DNA of 36,175 nt, taken from Syntrophaceae bacterium. GTDB lineage: Bacteria > Desulfobacterota > Syntrophia > Syntrophales > Smithellaceae. The stretch covers positions 1-36,175 of the forward strand of contig JAFGLS010000164.1 of assembly GCA_016927935.1 (NCBI GenBank), read 5' to 3'. The position numbers and the translations under genes were made by a program. Positions within the stretch are counted from its first letter, which is position 1. Every line of letters begins with the position of its first letter. A model generated the notes under the pieces. That model saw only the letters and a program-made list of their open reading frames with translations. It made no database searches and was not told the origin of the DNA. This document shows, piece by piece, positions 8,544 through 17,185 of the stretch.

Positions 8544-9368
8544 TTATTTGATTTCCTGCAGATTGGAACGAGCGATGCGCGCCTGGCTGGTATTCGGATA
8601 ATTTTTAATTACTTCTTGTAAAAGTAACTTGGCGGAGATTTTGTCTCCAAGTTTCAGAAAGGAAAGGCCCTGTTTCAGCAGGGCATAAGGAACTTTGTTG
8701 CCGTTCGGGTAATTTTTTGTAACTTTTTCGTATTCTAATATGGCGGACTCGTATTTTTTTTCAAAAAAATAACATTCGCCTATCCAAAATTGGGCGTTAT
8801 CCGAATATTCGTTGTCAGGATAGGCAGCCAGAAAGTTTTGGAATTCTGTTCTTGCCTTTGAATAAAAACCTTCCTGAAAAGTCTGATAAGCAGCCGAGTA
8901 TGCTTTTTCCTTGTCCTGTTTTATCGCAGAATCTTTTGCTGAGGCGGAAACACCGTTTGATTTGCCTGTTTTATCTGAAGCATCGGAAGAATTTTTATTG
9001 CCTATTTCCAAAAAGTTTTCAATAAAGTTTATTCTAAGAATAATGTTATCAAGGAGTTGCTCGTCTTTTTTGGAACTGAGAGTCGCATCTTTCTTCAGTG
9101 TTTCCACCTGCCCGCGCAATTGTTGGAGATTTTCCCTCAGATCGGAAAGGTCAGCCACTGTGTTGGCCTGTCCTTTTCGCATGGAATCCATAGCTGCGGT
9201 ATTTTTCTTTATTTCATTTAGCTCGGCATATATGGATGCTATTTTTTCATCCGTTCTCTGATTAAGTTCTGACCGAAGTGCTTTCAAATCTCCTGTGGTG
9301 GCACATCCTGAAAGATAAAATAATGTAAGAAATAAAATAATATAAGTATATTTTGTCAATCTTTTCAC
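8544..9368 (-). CDS. cpoB: Tol-Pal system protein CpoB/YbgF, lipoprotein form
   Basis: Last gene of the Tol-Pal operon; CpoB coordinates peptidoglycan synthesis with outer-membrane constriction. The 274-residue protein has a signal peptide with lipobox LSGC (in E. coli CpoB is a soluble periplasmic protein, so the lipid anchor is a difference). An N-terminal coiled coil spans about 30-100, then a polar linker, then three TPR units from about 155 to the end, with the YQTFQEGFYSKARTEFQNFL and YSDNAQFWIGECYF features of YbgF. It starts 12 bases after pal. Confidence 0.85.
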   Translation of the reverse strand: MKRLTKYTYIILFLTLFYLSGCATTGDLKALRSELNQRTDEKIASIYAELNEIKKNTAAMDSMRKGQANTVADLSDLRENLQQLRGQVETLKKDATLSSKKDEQLLDNIILRINFIENFLEIGNKNSSDASDKTGKSNGVSASAKDSAIKQDKEKAYSAAYQTFQEGFYSKARTEFQNFLAAYPDNEYSDNAQFWIGECYFFEKKYESAILEYEKVTKNYPNGNKVPYALLKQGLSFLKLGDKISAKLLLQEVIKNYPNTSQARIARSNLQEIK

Positions 9369-9380
9369 CTCACCTGATTA

Positions 9381-9947
9381 TTATGGATTCACCGCAAAGT
9401 GAGATCTTCTGTTTTTTGCCCAAGCTTCTTCATTAGAGGCCGGATCGAAAGGATTCTCTTCGCCAAAGCTGACAGTTCTCATAATTGATTCTTTTATTCC
9501 TAAATTAATAAGGTATTTTTTTGTTTCTTGAGCACGCCTTTCTCCCAGAGCCATGTTGTATTCAGCAGTTCCTCTTTCATCGCAATGTCCTTCAATGATT
9601 ATTGATGATATTCTGTGCCTCATGAAATAATTGGCATTAGTTCTGAGAATTTCACGGGCGTCGGGACGGATGCTGGAACTGTCAAAATCAAAATTTATAT
9701 CGCTGACCGGGGATCTCATTCGGGCCATTTTTTCCAAATCAACAGACTTTTCTGTGGATGTGTCCTGTGTAGGTGTTTCTTCAGAGGCCATTGCGCTCTG
9801 TTGATCGGTTGTAGCCGTGGATGCCATTTCCTGCCCTGGTCCAGCGTCACTGGTGACCACCGCTTTTTTCTCGGCACAGCCGGTAAAAATCAGTATGCCT
9901 AATATAAGAACTACAAAAATTCCTCTTAAATTTATATAGATTTTCAT
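9381..9947 (-). CDS. pal: Peptidoglycan-associated lipoprotein Pal
   Basis: Outer-membrane lipoprotein that binds peptidoglycan and TolB. It has 188 residues: lipobox FTGC near residue 24, a Ser/Thr/Gln-rich linker, and an OmpA-like domain from about 80. The OmpA-like diaminopimelate-binding features are visible: INFDFDSSSIRPDA, IEGHCDERGTAEYNMALGERRA and the NRRSHF end. The ribosome-binding site is AGGAG just upstream. A 130-base gap separates it from tolB; that gap holds a small hairpin (TTTGCT/AGCAAA) but no clear promoter. Confidence 0.96.
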   Translation of the reverse strand: MKIYINLRGIFVVLILGILIFTGCAEKKAVVTSDAGPGQEMASTATTDQQSAMASEETPTQDTSTEKSVDLEKMARMRSPVSDINFDFDSSSIRPDAREILRTNANYFMRHRISSIIIEGHCDERGTAEYNMALGERRAQETKKYLINLGIKESIMRTVSFGEENPFDPASNEEAWAKNRRSHFAVNP

Positions 9948-10077
9948 TATTATTGCTCCTTTCTTAAGTTAATAAAAAATCTCTTTTTCCCGTATTTTTT
10001 CCCCTTAATCTCGCTAATAATTTGCTTTTATACAGCAAAGAAAAGAAAATAACAACCACTTTCAACTATAAATGCGC

Positions 10078-11433
10078 TTATTTAAATCGCTCCGACCACG
10101 ATGGCATAGCCAGTTTATTGTATTGTTCATAAAGAACCCTTTGGTTTGACCCGTTGGAATTCATTATCAATATTCTACTTTTTGAACTTTTTCGCGATAC
10201 ATAAACAATTTGCCGTCCTGAAGGTGACCATGATGGCGACTCATTGTTGGCGGATTCAAAAGTCAGTTGCATTGGATTATTTCCTTCCGCATCAATGGAA
10301 AAAATTTGATATTTATTGTTTACTAAACCTTCATACACTATACGGTCACCGCGCGGCGACCAGGAAGGAGAAGAATTATAATTACCTCTGTAAGTTATTC
10401 TTTTGACGTTATTGCCGTCGTTATCCATTGTATAAATTTGTGGTGATCCGGAACGATTGGAAACGAATACTATCTTTTTACCATCGGGTGACCATGAAGG
10501 AGAAACGTCTATTGCATAGTTATTTGTAAGACGCTGGAGTTTCCACGTGTTCATTTCTACTGTATATATTTCTTCATTGCCATCCTTGCTTAAAGTCAAC
10601 AAAAGTTTTCTTCCATCGGGGGAAAAAGATCCGCATAAATTTAATCCTGCAAAAGAAGCAATCCTTTTTTCCGTGCCGTTTTTTAAATTACGAAGATAAA
10701 TTTCCGGGCGTCCGCGTTTAAAAGATGTAAAGGCCAGCCAGTTTCCATCGGGTGACCAGCAGGGCGCCATTAAAATTGATTGGTGATTTGTAATGTTCTT
10801 TATATCGGAACCATCGTAGCTGACGGAATAAATATCGGATTTGAGGCCCTTCTTAAACACAAATGCGATTTTTGTATGGAAGTCTCCAGCGTCATTGATA
10901 AGCACAAGCATGATATCGGAAGCTATTGCCCGGGAAATATCCTTTATCTTGTCGGCTGCCGCACGGTATTTCTTATTAAAAATAAGCTCACCACGGATAA
11001 CGTCAAAAAGATAGGCATCCGCTATTATTTCCTGATCATTGCGAATTAAATTTCCCTTGAGTAGATAATCCGCGCCTATTGCTGTCCAATCGGGGAAGCG
11101 AATTTTTCCAACAGCTACAGCGGTGATGGAATCCTTGTCTTCTAAAAAGCTTTTTTTGCTTAAGATATTGAATATACCCGTCAAAGAAAGATCTTTTTTG
11201 ATACCTTCAGACACGGTACTTCCCCAATTAACCTGCTTTGTAGGGCTTAGTGACATGTTGTTAAGATCACAAATCGCGATGGGAATAGATTTGAAAAAGG
11301 GAGAATCTATATCAACGTATATTTTTGCTGCGGCACTGTTGTTTAAAGTAACCGACGTATAGAAAAACAATGTAAAAGATAAAATTAAAAAGCATTTTTT
11401 CTTCAAAGTTTGAAAATCCTTTCTTGTGAGCAT
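10078..11433 (-). CDS. tolB: Tol-Pal system beta-propeller protein TolB
   Basis: Periplasmic protein that links TolA to Pal. The 451-residue protein has a signal peptide ending near NSAAA, an N-terminal TolB alpha/beta domain (about 40-180), and a six-blade-type propeller with five clear PD40 signatures (SWSPDGNWLAF, SFSPDGRKLLL, SWSPDGKKIVF, SWSPRGDRIVY, SWSPSGRQIVY). The ribosome-binding site is GGAAGGAT about 6 bases upstream. The gene starts 27 bases after tolA. Confidence 0.96.
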   Translation of the reverse strand: MLTRKDFQTLKKKCFLILSFTLFFYTSVTLNNSAAAKIYVDIDSPFFKSIPIAICDLNNMSLSPTKQVNWGSTVSEGIKKDLSLTGIFNILSKKSFLEDKDSITAVAVGKIRFPDWTAIGADYLLKGNLIRNDQEIIADAYLFDVIRGELIFNKKYRAAADKIKDISRAIASDIMLVLINDAGDFHTKIAFVFKKGLKSDIYSVSYDGSDIKNITNHQSILMAPCWSPDGNWLAFTSFKRGRPEIYLRNLKNGTEKRIASFAGLNLCGSFSPDGRKLLLTLSKDGNEEIYTVEMNTWKLQRLTNNYAIDVSPSWSPDGKKIVFVSNRSGSPQIYTMDNDGNNVKRITYRGNYNSSPSWSPRGDRIVYEGLVNNKYQIFSIDAEGNNPMQLTFESANNESPSWSPSGRQIVYVSRKSSKSRILIMNSNGSNQRVLYEQYNKLAMPSWSERFK

Positions 11434-11460
11434 AAATATCCTTCCGGTAAAGCAAAATTA

Positions 11461-12180
11461 TCAGCGCAGTTCCGAAGAATGAAAGCGTATACCGATTTCA
11501 ATACTGTTGTCTCTGACCCAGTAAGGAAGCGGAGGAAACGGACTTGATTTTTTAACCGCCCGAAGAGCGGAATCGTCAAAATAACGGTTACCGGAACGTT
11601 GTTCAAAATTAGCATACTGCAAAGCGCCACTACGCGCAATCTTAACTTCAACAATCGTTGTGATATTTTTTTCCGGCAGCAGAGATTGCGGAATTGTCCA
11701 GTTTTGTTTGACCCTTGACCACACAGCTCCGATATATTCATTAGTCTGCACATTTACATCGGCATCCGACATGCTCGATATACTGGAAACAGAGGCAGTA
11801 TTGTTGATTTGCGATCCGGCATTTTCTTTCTGACGGATGGCACTGACAGCTTTTTCGATATTTAGTTTGGCTGTTTTTTGAGTTTTCATAGGTGTGGAAT
11901 AAATACTGTTTATCTTCTTTTTTATTATTATGGAATCGAACGATTTCTTTGATTCCAATATGCCGTTAAGCGATGATGAATTACCGGACCGCATGACTGC
12001 TTCAGAACCTACAAGCCGGACAGAATATGCGGTCCCGAACGTTAAATGACGTGAAGTTGTGGGTATGGAAACAAGAATAACAGTAACAACAATTAAATGA
12101 ATTATCAGAGAAAAAAAGATAAATTTAGGGAAGTTGTCGTTATTGCCGCGGTAGTGACTCACCGGCGCCAGGGATATCAT
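11461..12180 (-). CDS. tolA: TolA/TonB-family envelope spanning protein, short form
   Basis: Predicted energy-transducing link between the TolQ/TolR motor and TolB-Pal. The 239-residue protein has one N-terminal membrane helix at about 20-42 and a C-terminal TonB/TolA-like domain from about 150, with VWSRVKQNWTIP, TIVEVKIARSGAL and the FDDSALRAVKKSSPFPPLP motif. The middle region is short and Ser/Asn/Lys-rich, without the long Ala/Lys helical domain of enterobacterial TolA. Its start overlaps the tolR stop by 4 bases. It could also be labelled a TonB C-terminal-domain protein; the operon makes TolA the better name. Confidence 0.82.
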   Translation of the reverse strand: MISLAPVSHYRGNNDNFPKFIFFSLIIHLIVVTVILVSIPTTSRHLTFGTAYSVRLVGSEAVMRSGNSSSLNGILESKKSFDSIIIKKKINSIYSTPMKTQKTAKLNIEKAVSAIRQKENAGSQINNTASVSSISSMSDADVNVQTNEYIGAVWSRVKQNWTIPQSLLPEKNITTIVEVKIARSGALQYANFEQRSGNRYFDDSALRAVKKSSPFPPLPYWVRDNSIEIGIRFHSSELR

Positions 12181-12599
12181 TGTGTCTCCTCGGGCGGTTC
12201 CGTGATCATTCCGAGTTTATCAACTCCGGCTTTCCGCACTTCTGACATGACTTCCACAACGAACCCATAAGGAACATTTTTATCAGCGCGGAGAAAAATT
12301 TCACGGTCTATTCTGTTGGAAAATATAGCTTCCAGCTTGGGATTTAATTCTCCCAGCGGTATCATGGTTTTGTTAAGGTATATTTCTTTTGCTTCATTGA
12401 TTGTCAATACAAGTTTTTCTTCTGCGACATCAACGCTTTTTGCTTTGACCCGCGGCAGGTTAACGTCAATACCCATGGAAAGCATGGGCGCTGTGACCAT
12501 GAATATAATAAGCAACACAAGCATGACATCAACCAAAGGCGTAACGTTAATTTCCGCCAAAGGTTTGCTGGGATGGCTTCTTTTGCGTAAAACGCGCAT
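12177..12599 (-). CDS. tolR: Biopolymer transport protein TolR/ExbD
   Basis: Inner-membrane proton-channel subunit of the Tol motor. It has 140 residues with a single membrane helix at about 20-40. The essential aspartate is D24 in INVTPLVDVMLVLLIIFMV. The periplasmic domain ends in the typical VMSEVRKAGVDKLGMITEP. Start 12599 follows the tolQ stop by 19 bases, with an AGG-type ribosome-binding site. It is translationally coupled to tolA. Confidence 0.95.
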   Translation of the reverse strand: MRVLRKRSHPSKPLAEINVTPLVDVMLVLLIIFMVTAPMLSMGIDVNLPRVKAKSVDVAEEKLVLTINEAKEIYLNKTMIPLGELNPKLEAIFSNRIDREIFLRADKNVPYGFVVEVMSEVRKAGVDKLGMITEPPEETQ

Positions 12600-12618
12600 A
12601 ACAACCTACATTGGTTTT

Positions 12619-13338
12619 TTATTTACGTAAATGACGGTCCACAATGTTTAGAAATTCGGAAGCGAAGTTTTCCATTTCCTGAACCATGTCTTTTGACTGG
12701 TTCAAAAAGTAATTGTAGAAAATAACCGCCGGTATGGCCGCAGCCAGTCCGGCCGCGGTAGCAATCAGTGCTTCGGAAATGCCGGGGGCAACGACAGCAA
12801 GAGTAGCCGTACCGCGTGCACCGATCCCCTTAAATGTATCCATAATACCCCAGACCGTGCCGAATAAGCCGATAAAGGGACTTGCCGAGCCGGTTGTTGC
12901 CAGAAAGCCCAGCGCGCTTTCCAACTTGGTCATTTCCGTAGAACTGGCTTTGTGCATTGAACGTTCCAAATTATCCAGGGAGGACAGATTGATTTCATCT
13001 CGTTCCTGTGATACTTCTCCAACAGACTTGCTTGTTTGTGTTAGTTCCGCGTAACCTACGCGAAAAACTTCCGCAGTTGTGGAAAAAGAGTATTTTTTTG
13101 CCGCCGGTAAAATATCGGAAAGCTTTGAGCTTCGCAGATAGTCATCGTTGAAAGCTTCATTTTCCTTTTGAATTTTGCGGTAATAGCGGTATTTGATAAA
13201 AATAATTGCCCAGGAAACAACAGAAAAAATAAAAAGTATCAGCAGGACGAATTTAACCATTAGCCCGGCATCCATAATCATATTCAAAAGACTGCCATTA
13301 AAATTGCCGCTTAAGTCTAAAGATCCGAGGTCTTTCAC
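12619..13338 (-). CDS. tolQ: Tol-Pal motor subunit TolQ (MotA/TolQ/ExbB family)
   Basis: Inner-membrane stator subunit that forms the proton channel with TolR. From the GTG at 13338 it has 239 residues, a normal length. The first helix (VKFVLLILFIFSVVSWAIIFIKYRYY) is followed by the cytoplasmic loop. The C-terminal pair of helices carries GFLATTGSASPFIGLFGTVWGIMDTF and the EALIATAAGLAAAIPAVIFYN motif. An ATG at 13407 would give 262 residues, but a TTGACA box lies inside that extension, and GGAG (13348-13351) with 9-base spacing sits before GTG 13338, so GTG is preferred. Confidence 0.93.
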   Translation of the reverse strand: MKDLGSLDLSGNFNGSLLNMIMDAGLMVKFVLLILFIFSVVSWAIIFIKYRYYRKIQKENEAFNDDYLRSSKLSDILPAAKKYSFSTTAEVFRVGYAELTQTSKSVGEVSQERDEINLSSLDNLERSMHKASSTEMTKLESALGFLATTGSASPFIGLFGTVWGIMDTFKGIGARGTATLAVVAPGISEALIATAAGLAAAIPAVIFYNYFLNQSKDMVQEMENFASEFLNIVDRHLRK

Positions 13339-13375
13339 TTTATTATTCTCCGGTAAGTAATTTGTAGTGTAGGGT

Positions 13376-13404
13376 AAGCTAAAGGAAAAAACCCGCCTTG
13401 TCAA
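13376..13404 (-). promoter_or_regulatory. Candidate promoter of the tolQRAB-pal-cpoB operon
   Basis: On the minus strand a perfect TTGACA (13404 down to 13399) is followed after 17 bases by TAGCTT (13381 down to 13376), a weak -10. It ends about 38 bases before the chosen tolQ start. The spacing is right but the -10 matches only three of six positions. Confidence 0.4.
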
Positions 13405-13517
13405 CATATCTTTTTAATTAAAAAAAACTTCTTGTTTTTTTTTTAAAATGATAGTAGAGACTAAAATAACTATAAATTACTTTATAAAAAACGTAATCAT
13501 ATTAATAAGGGGGACCT

Positions 13518-15536
13518 ATGAAAAGAAAAAGGATTTTAACGCAATTTGGGTTGTATTTTATCATGTTGATGTTTTTGATAGTCGCCGGTTGTAGCGATGA
13601 TGATGACGACGACAATGCTCCACAAAATCAACAGGAATTATTTATCACAATTTCTGGTACTGTAACAACAGCGGGCGGTACGCCAGTGGAAGGAGTGGCA
13701 ATATCAGCGCTGTTACGTCTGGAAATATTGAATCTCAATGTGTTTGAGGGCTCGTTTTCCAGCGACAGGTACAGCCTGGTGATGACCAGAGAAGACGGAA
13801 CTTACTCATTTAGTCTTCCCGCGGCGCTTATTGAAAACTACACTATAGTTTTAACGCCGGCCAAGAAGGGTTATACATTCAATCCTGTCAACAGGGCCAT
13901 CCAGGTAGGTTTGGTAGATATACCAAATCAAAATTTTACGGCAACAGCAGTAAGTCTGTTTAGCCAAGCTGATCTTCAGGGGGTATGGCGCATCAATATG
14001 CTCAGGGCGGGCGCCAATAACCAGATTATGCGTGCCAGAGTTCAAATTCCTGCTGCAAACAATGGTGCGGCAACCTGTCTAGCTTACGAAGACAGCGATG
14101 GAACTGTAGGTTGCCCATTAGATTTTGAATTGATATTTACGATGGATGCTGATGGCATAATCACGCTGGGAGGCGCCTATGCTCCGGAAGCGGGGAATCA
14201 CATGACGATGAATTCCAGCAAGAATTTAATGGCGGGAACCGGCACATCCGGTGCGAGTTATCAGTTGATGGTTGTGCAGAAAGACGACATTGATCCGGCA
14301 ATAGCGACGGGAGTAACTACGCATTATAACCCGCTTGATGTGCAGAGCAAGAGTTTTGTTTTCCATAGTCTGACTGCCGGTGCCACGAATGAGTGGAGGT
14401 ATGGATTTGGAGCTACTGACCCGGCTGGTGTAATAGCAATGAACTCGGAAGCCAATTCAGCCGGAAGTACCGCAACAAACCTAGTTGGTACGCTTGCTGT
14501 GGATGCTAATGGTGTTGTTACCGATACTTCAGCGTCACTGCTTGGCTTCCAGGGATTCCTTTCCGATGATGAAAAGACGATTGTGGGAACATATTTAGAC
14601 GATATTGCTAATCCGACTGAATTCAATTTAATTGTCTTCCAGTTCCCCACAGGTCAGCCCATTGATACAATGACCGGCTCATCGGTTAATCATCTGCTGG
14701 CTGTAGGTGCTGCTCCAGCTCCTTTCTGGGCATATCATGACATTAATGTTGAAAGATTTGAGGTAAATTTCCTGCGAGATATATTAAACCTGACTTTTGG
14801 TGTAAACCTGATGCTTTCTTATAATTGGGAATCGTCCAATAGCATGAGCTCTATAGAGAAATTATTGCTTACTGGTCTGGAGATTCTGGACATCACCGCG
14901 ACAGGTGAGGCAACTATAGAAACATTAGGACTATTGGGTTCTTCCGTTACCTCTTTCCATGGACAGCTGGCATATGACGGTTCGTTCATGGTAGGTGTGG
15001 AGACGGTGCAGTTGTCTCCTTTTAATACAGCTCCCACTGCAGCTACGGGAACCTATACTTATACCGTTACATACAATGCTCCGGCAGCGACAACTCCTCC
15101 TAACCCAACATTCCAAACTGTAAACTCACCGGCGACTTCGGTAGGCTCATTACCGACAGCACCGACTTTAACTGGTTCTACTTTTGCCGGCTGGTGGACG
15201 GGAGCAGGCTGCGGCGGAACAGAGTTTATTGCCAATACACCAGTTGTAGCAAATATTACGGTAGAAGCGTGTTGGCAACCTCTCGTGTACACAGTGACGT
15301 ATAACAGTCAGGGTGGAAATAATGTCGGTGCACAACATGTATTTGCGCCTGCAACCACGGTAGCCGCATTGCCGACAAATCCGACCAGAACCGGTTATGT
15401 ATTTGTCGAGTGGAATACAGAAGCTGATGGAAGTGGAACGGCGTTTGATGCCACCACAACCGTAAATGCAAATATTACGGTATATGCAATATGGGCGAGA
15501 GATGGCTTCTACGCGCTTGATGTAATAACACATTAA
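13518..15536 (+). CDS. Modular lipoprotein with carboxypeptidase-regulatory-like domain and two InlB-type repeats
   Basis: A 672-residue predicted surface lipoprotein. The signal peptide ends in a lipobox with C25 (IVAGC), followed by a run of six aspartates. A carboxypeptidase-regulatory-like beta sandwich spans about 43-140 (ISGTVTTAGGTPVEGVAISA ... YTFNPVNRAIQV). A long Ala/Thr-rich region without recognised family follows (about 145-505). Two Listeria-Bacteroides/InlB B-type repeats come last (about 512-588 and 589-660), each opening with YTVTYN and ending with a W before the strand turn. The start has a strong AGGGGG site (13508-13513). The leader and first domain match those of the lipoprotein at 33440. 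The function is unknown; adhesion or surface display is a guess. Confidence 0.85.
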   Translation: MKRKRILTQFGLYFIMLMFLIVAGCSDDDDDDNAPQNQQELFITISGTVTTAGGTPVEGVAISALLRLEILNLNVFEGSFSSDRYSLVMTREDGTYSFSLPAALIENYTIVLTPAKKGYTFNPVNRAIQVGLVDIPNQNFTATAVSLFSQADLQGVWRINMLRAGANNQIMRARVQIPAANNGAATCLAYEDSDGTVGCPLDFELIFTMDADGIITLGGAYAPEAGNHMTMNSSKNLMAGTGTSGASYQLMVVQKDDIDPAIATGVTTHYNPLDVQSKSFVFHSLTAGATNEWRYGFGATDPAGVIAMNSEANSAGSTATNLVGTLAVDANGVVTDTSASLLGFQGFLSDDEKTIVGTYLDDIANPTEFNLIVFQFPTGQPIDTMTGSSVNHLLAVGAAPAPFWAYHDINVERFEVNFLRDILNLTFGVNLMLSYNWESSNSMSSIEKLLLTGLEILDITATGEATIETLGLLGSSVTSFHGQLAYDGSFMVGVETVQLSPFNTAPTAATGTYTYTVTYNAPAATTPPNPTFQTVNSPATSVGSLPTAPTLTGSTFAGWWTGAGCGGTEFIANTPVVANITVEACWQPLVYTVTYNSQGGNNVGAQHVFAPATTVAALPTNPTRTGYVFVEWNTEADGSGTAFDATTTVNANITVYAIWARDGFYALDVITH

Positions 15537-15560
15537 CAACTAACAACTAATGGAGTAAAG

Positions 15561-15595
15561 AAACCCGCCTCTGTAAATCTGGGGCGGGTTTTTTT
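15561..15595. terminator. Bidirectional intrinsic terminator
   Basis: AAACCCGCC (15561-15569) pairs perfectly with GGCGGGTTT (15583-15591), with a 13-base loop and T residues to 15595. It ends the lipoprotein gene on the plus strand. On the minus strand the same hairpin is followed by TTTCTTT, so it probably also ends the epmA transcript. Confidence 0.85.
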
Positions 15596-15620
15596 GTTAT
15601 CTGTTTGGGAAATATATTAA

Positions 15621-16556
15621 TCAGAGATTTTCCGGCGTAAAGGCAACGACTTCATCAATGCTGTTTTTATCGGCTATAATCATAACCAACCGGTCAATTC
15701 CCAGAGCGATGCCGGCGCATGATGGCAGAGTTTCCAGTGACAGGAGAAATTTTTCCGGCATGGCATAGCGAGCCCATTTTTTTTGGGCACGGTTTTTCAA
15801 AACTTTCTCAAAACGTTTTCTTTGTTCGCCGGCGTCGGTTAGTTCCGAAAAACCGTTGGCAATTTCCAGACCTCCTATGTAGAGTTCAAACCTTTCACTG
15901 AAAGAGGGATTATCATCTTTCAATTTTGCCAATGCCGCGAGTTGTGCCGGATAGTCATAAACAAAAGCAGGCCTGTTGATGCCGAGTTGCGGTTCAATGT
16001 AATCAATTAAAATTTCATCAAATTTATCTTCCGCCAGTGCTTCATCCAAAGAAAGCGGCGCGAATTTTAGAAATGCTTCTGTCAGAGTAATTCTTTCCCA
16101 GGGCGGTGTCAGGTTTATTTTTTTATCTTGCCGGATAATTTCGGTAAAACCCAAATCCTTTGCCACAGAGAAAATCAAGTTCTCGCACTGTTCCATCAAC
16201 TGTTGATAATCAAATCCGGTCACATACCATTCCAGCATGGTGAATTCCGGCAGGTGTTTGTCGCCTCTCTCGCTGGCGCGGAAGCATTTGGAGATTTGAA
16301 AAATGCGCCCGTTGCCCGCGTCCACCAGACGCTTCATGCAAAGTTCCGGCGATGTCTGCAGAAACCAGTCTCCCGAAGGGATTGCTTCGATATATTCCTC
16401 CGGTGTGGGCGAGGGAATTCTCAAAGGAGTTTCCACTTCCAGAAATGAATTACTGATAAAGAAAAGACGGATGCTTTGAATCAGCCTGGCGCGCAGCTGT
16501 AAAACCTGTGACTTGTGTGCCAGAGAAAAATTATGGTTGGATGATGAATCAGCCAA
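15621..16556 (-). CDS. epmA: EF-P--(R)-beta-lysine ligase (EpmA/GenX/PoxA)
   Basis: A class II lysyl-tRNA synthetase paralogue without anticodon domain that attaches (R)-beta-lysine to elongation factor P. Class II motif 2 reads FRASERGDKHLPEFTMLEWY, and motif 3 reads GIALGIDRLVMI near the C-terminus. An open frame extends to 16712, but the first 50 codons lie inside efp in another frame and do not resemble EpmA. The first usable start after the efp stop is TTG at 16556, giving 311 residues (family about 325); the AGGA there is only 3 bases away, so the exact start is uncertain. The gene sits 5 bases after efp, its substrate. Confidence 0.93.
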   Translation of the reverse strand: MADSSSNHNFSLAHKSQVLQLRARLIQSIRLFFISNSFLEVETPLRIPSPTPEEYIEAIPSGDWFLQTSPELCMKRLVDAGNGRIFQISKCFRASERGDKHLPEFTMLEWYVTGFDYQQLMEQCENLIFSVAKDLGFTEIIRQDKKINLTPPWERITLTEAFLKFAPLSLDEALAEDKFDEILIDYIEPQLGINRPAFVYDYPAQLAALAKLKDDNPSFSERFELYIGGLEIANGFSELTDAGEQRKRFEKVLKNRAQKKWARYAMPEKFLLSLETLPSCAGIALGIDRLVMIIADKNSIDEVVAFTPENL

Positions 16557-16561
16557 ATGTC

Positions 16562-17125
16562 CTAACCCTTGACGCGTGTTAGATACTCTCCCGTACGGGT
16601 ATCGATGCGGATCTTTTCGCCTTCGGTAATAAAGGTTGGTACCTGAATAGTATATCCGGTCTGCACTTTGACGGGCTTTGTGGAACCGGAGACAGTATCG
16701 CCCTTCGCCCACGGCTCGGCTTCCGTAACTATCAGCTCGACAAAATTGGGCAGGCTGAGGCCTATAGGCCTGTCTTCAAAAAGCAGGATTTCCACTTCAA
16801 TGTTGTCCGTCATGAAATTCTTGGCGTCGCTTACCTGGTCTTCCGTAAGATAAATCTGCTCATAGTTTTCATTGTCCATAAAGCAGTATTTATCGACTTC
16901 CTTGTATAGATACTGCATTGTTTTTTCCCGCAGATCCGCCGGTTCAAACGTATCAACGGAACGAAAAGAACGCTCAAACTGGCTGCCTGTAATCATGTTT
17001 TTCAGCTTGCATCTGTATAGAGCCTGTCCCTTCCCCGGTTTGACGAAATTAAATTCGGTTATGACATACGGCTCGTTATCGATTTTCATTCTGAGTCCTT
17101 TTCTTAAATCGCTGGCAGTGAACAT
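16562..17125 (-). CDS. efp: Elongation factor P
   Basis: Relieves ribosome stalling at polyproline stretches. The 187-residue protein has three beta-barrel domains: KOW-like N-domain (about 1-63), middle OB domain (about 66-125), and C-terminal OB domain with TGYTIQVPTFITEGEKIRIDTRTGEYLTR. The modified lysine is K32 in PGKGQA, equivalent to K34 of E. coli, which matches the EpmA-type beta-lysyl pathway encoded beside it. The ribosome-binding site is AAGGAG at 17141-17136 on the minus strand, 10 bases upstream. Confidence 0.99.
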   Translation of the reverse strand: MFTASDLRKGLRMKIDNEPYVITEFNFVKPGKGQALYRCKLKNMITGSQFERSFRSVDTFEPADLREKTMQYLYKEVDKYCFMDNENYEQIYLTEDQVSDAKNFMTDNIEVEILLFEDRPIGLSLPNFVELIVTEAEPWAKGDTVSGSTKPVKVQTGYTIQVPTFITEGEKIRIDTRTGEYLTRVKG

Positions 17126-17185
17126 AAAAAATTTTCTCCTTGATTAATGTAACAAAAACACCGTTTGCTATGAAGATTTTCTAGT

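Noticed and set aside
10780-11049. Open frame on the plus strand within tolB
   Set aside because: It lies wholly inside a firmly identified gene and shows no ribosome-binding site or recognised domain.
13339-13407. N-terminal extension of tolQ from ATG 13407
   Set aside because: It contains a TTGACA promoter-like box, and GTG 13338 has a better-placed GGAG; the resulting 239 residues fit the family.
15168-15539. Long open frame on the minus strand inside the InlB-repeat lipoprotein
   Set aside because: Its product has no family features and is rich in Cys, Arg and Tyr, as expected for an antisense shadow of a Thr/Ala-rich coding region.
16557-16712. N-terminal extension of epmA from ATG 16712
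   Set aside because: The extension lies inside efp in another frame, does not resemble EpmA, and a usable TTG start exists right after the efp stop.
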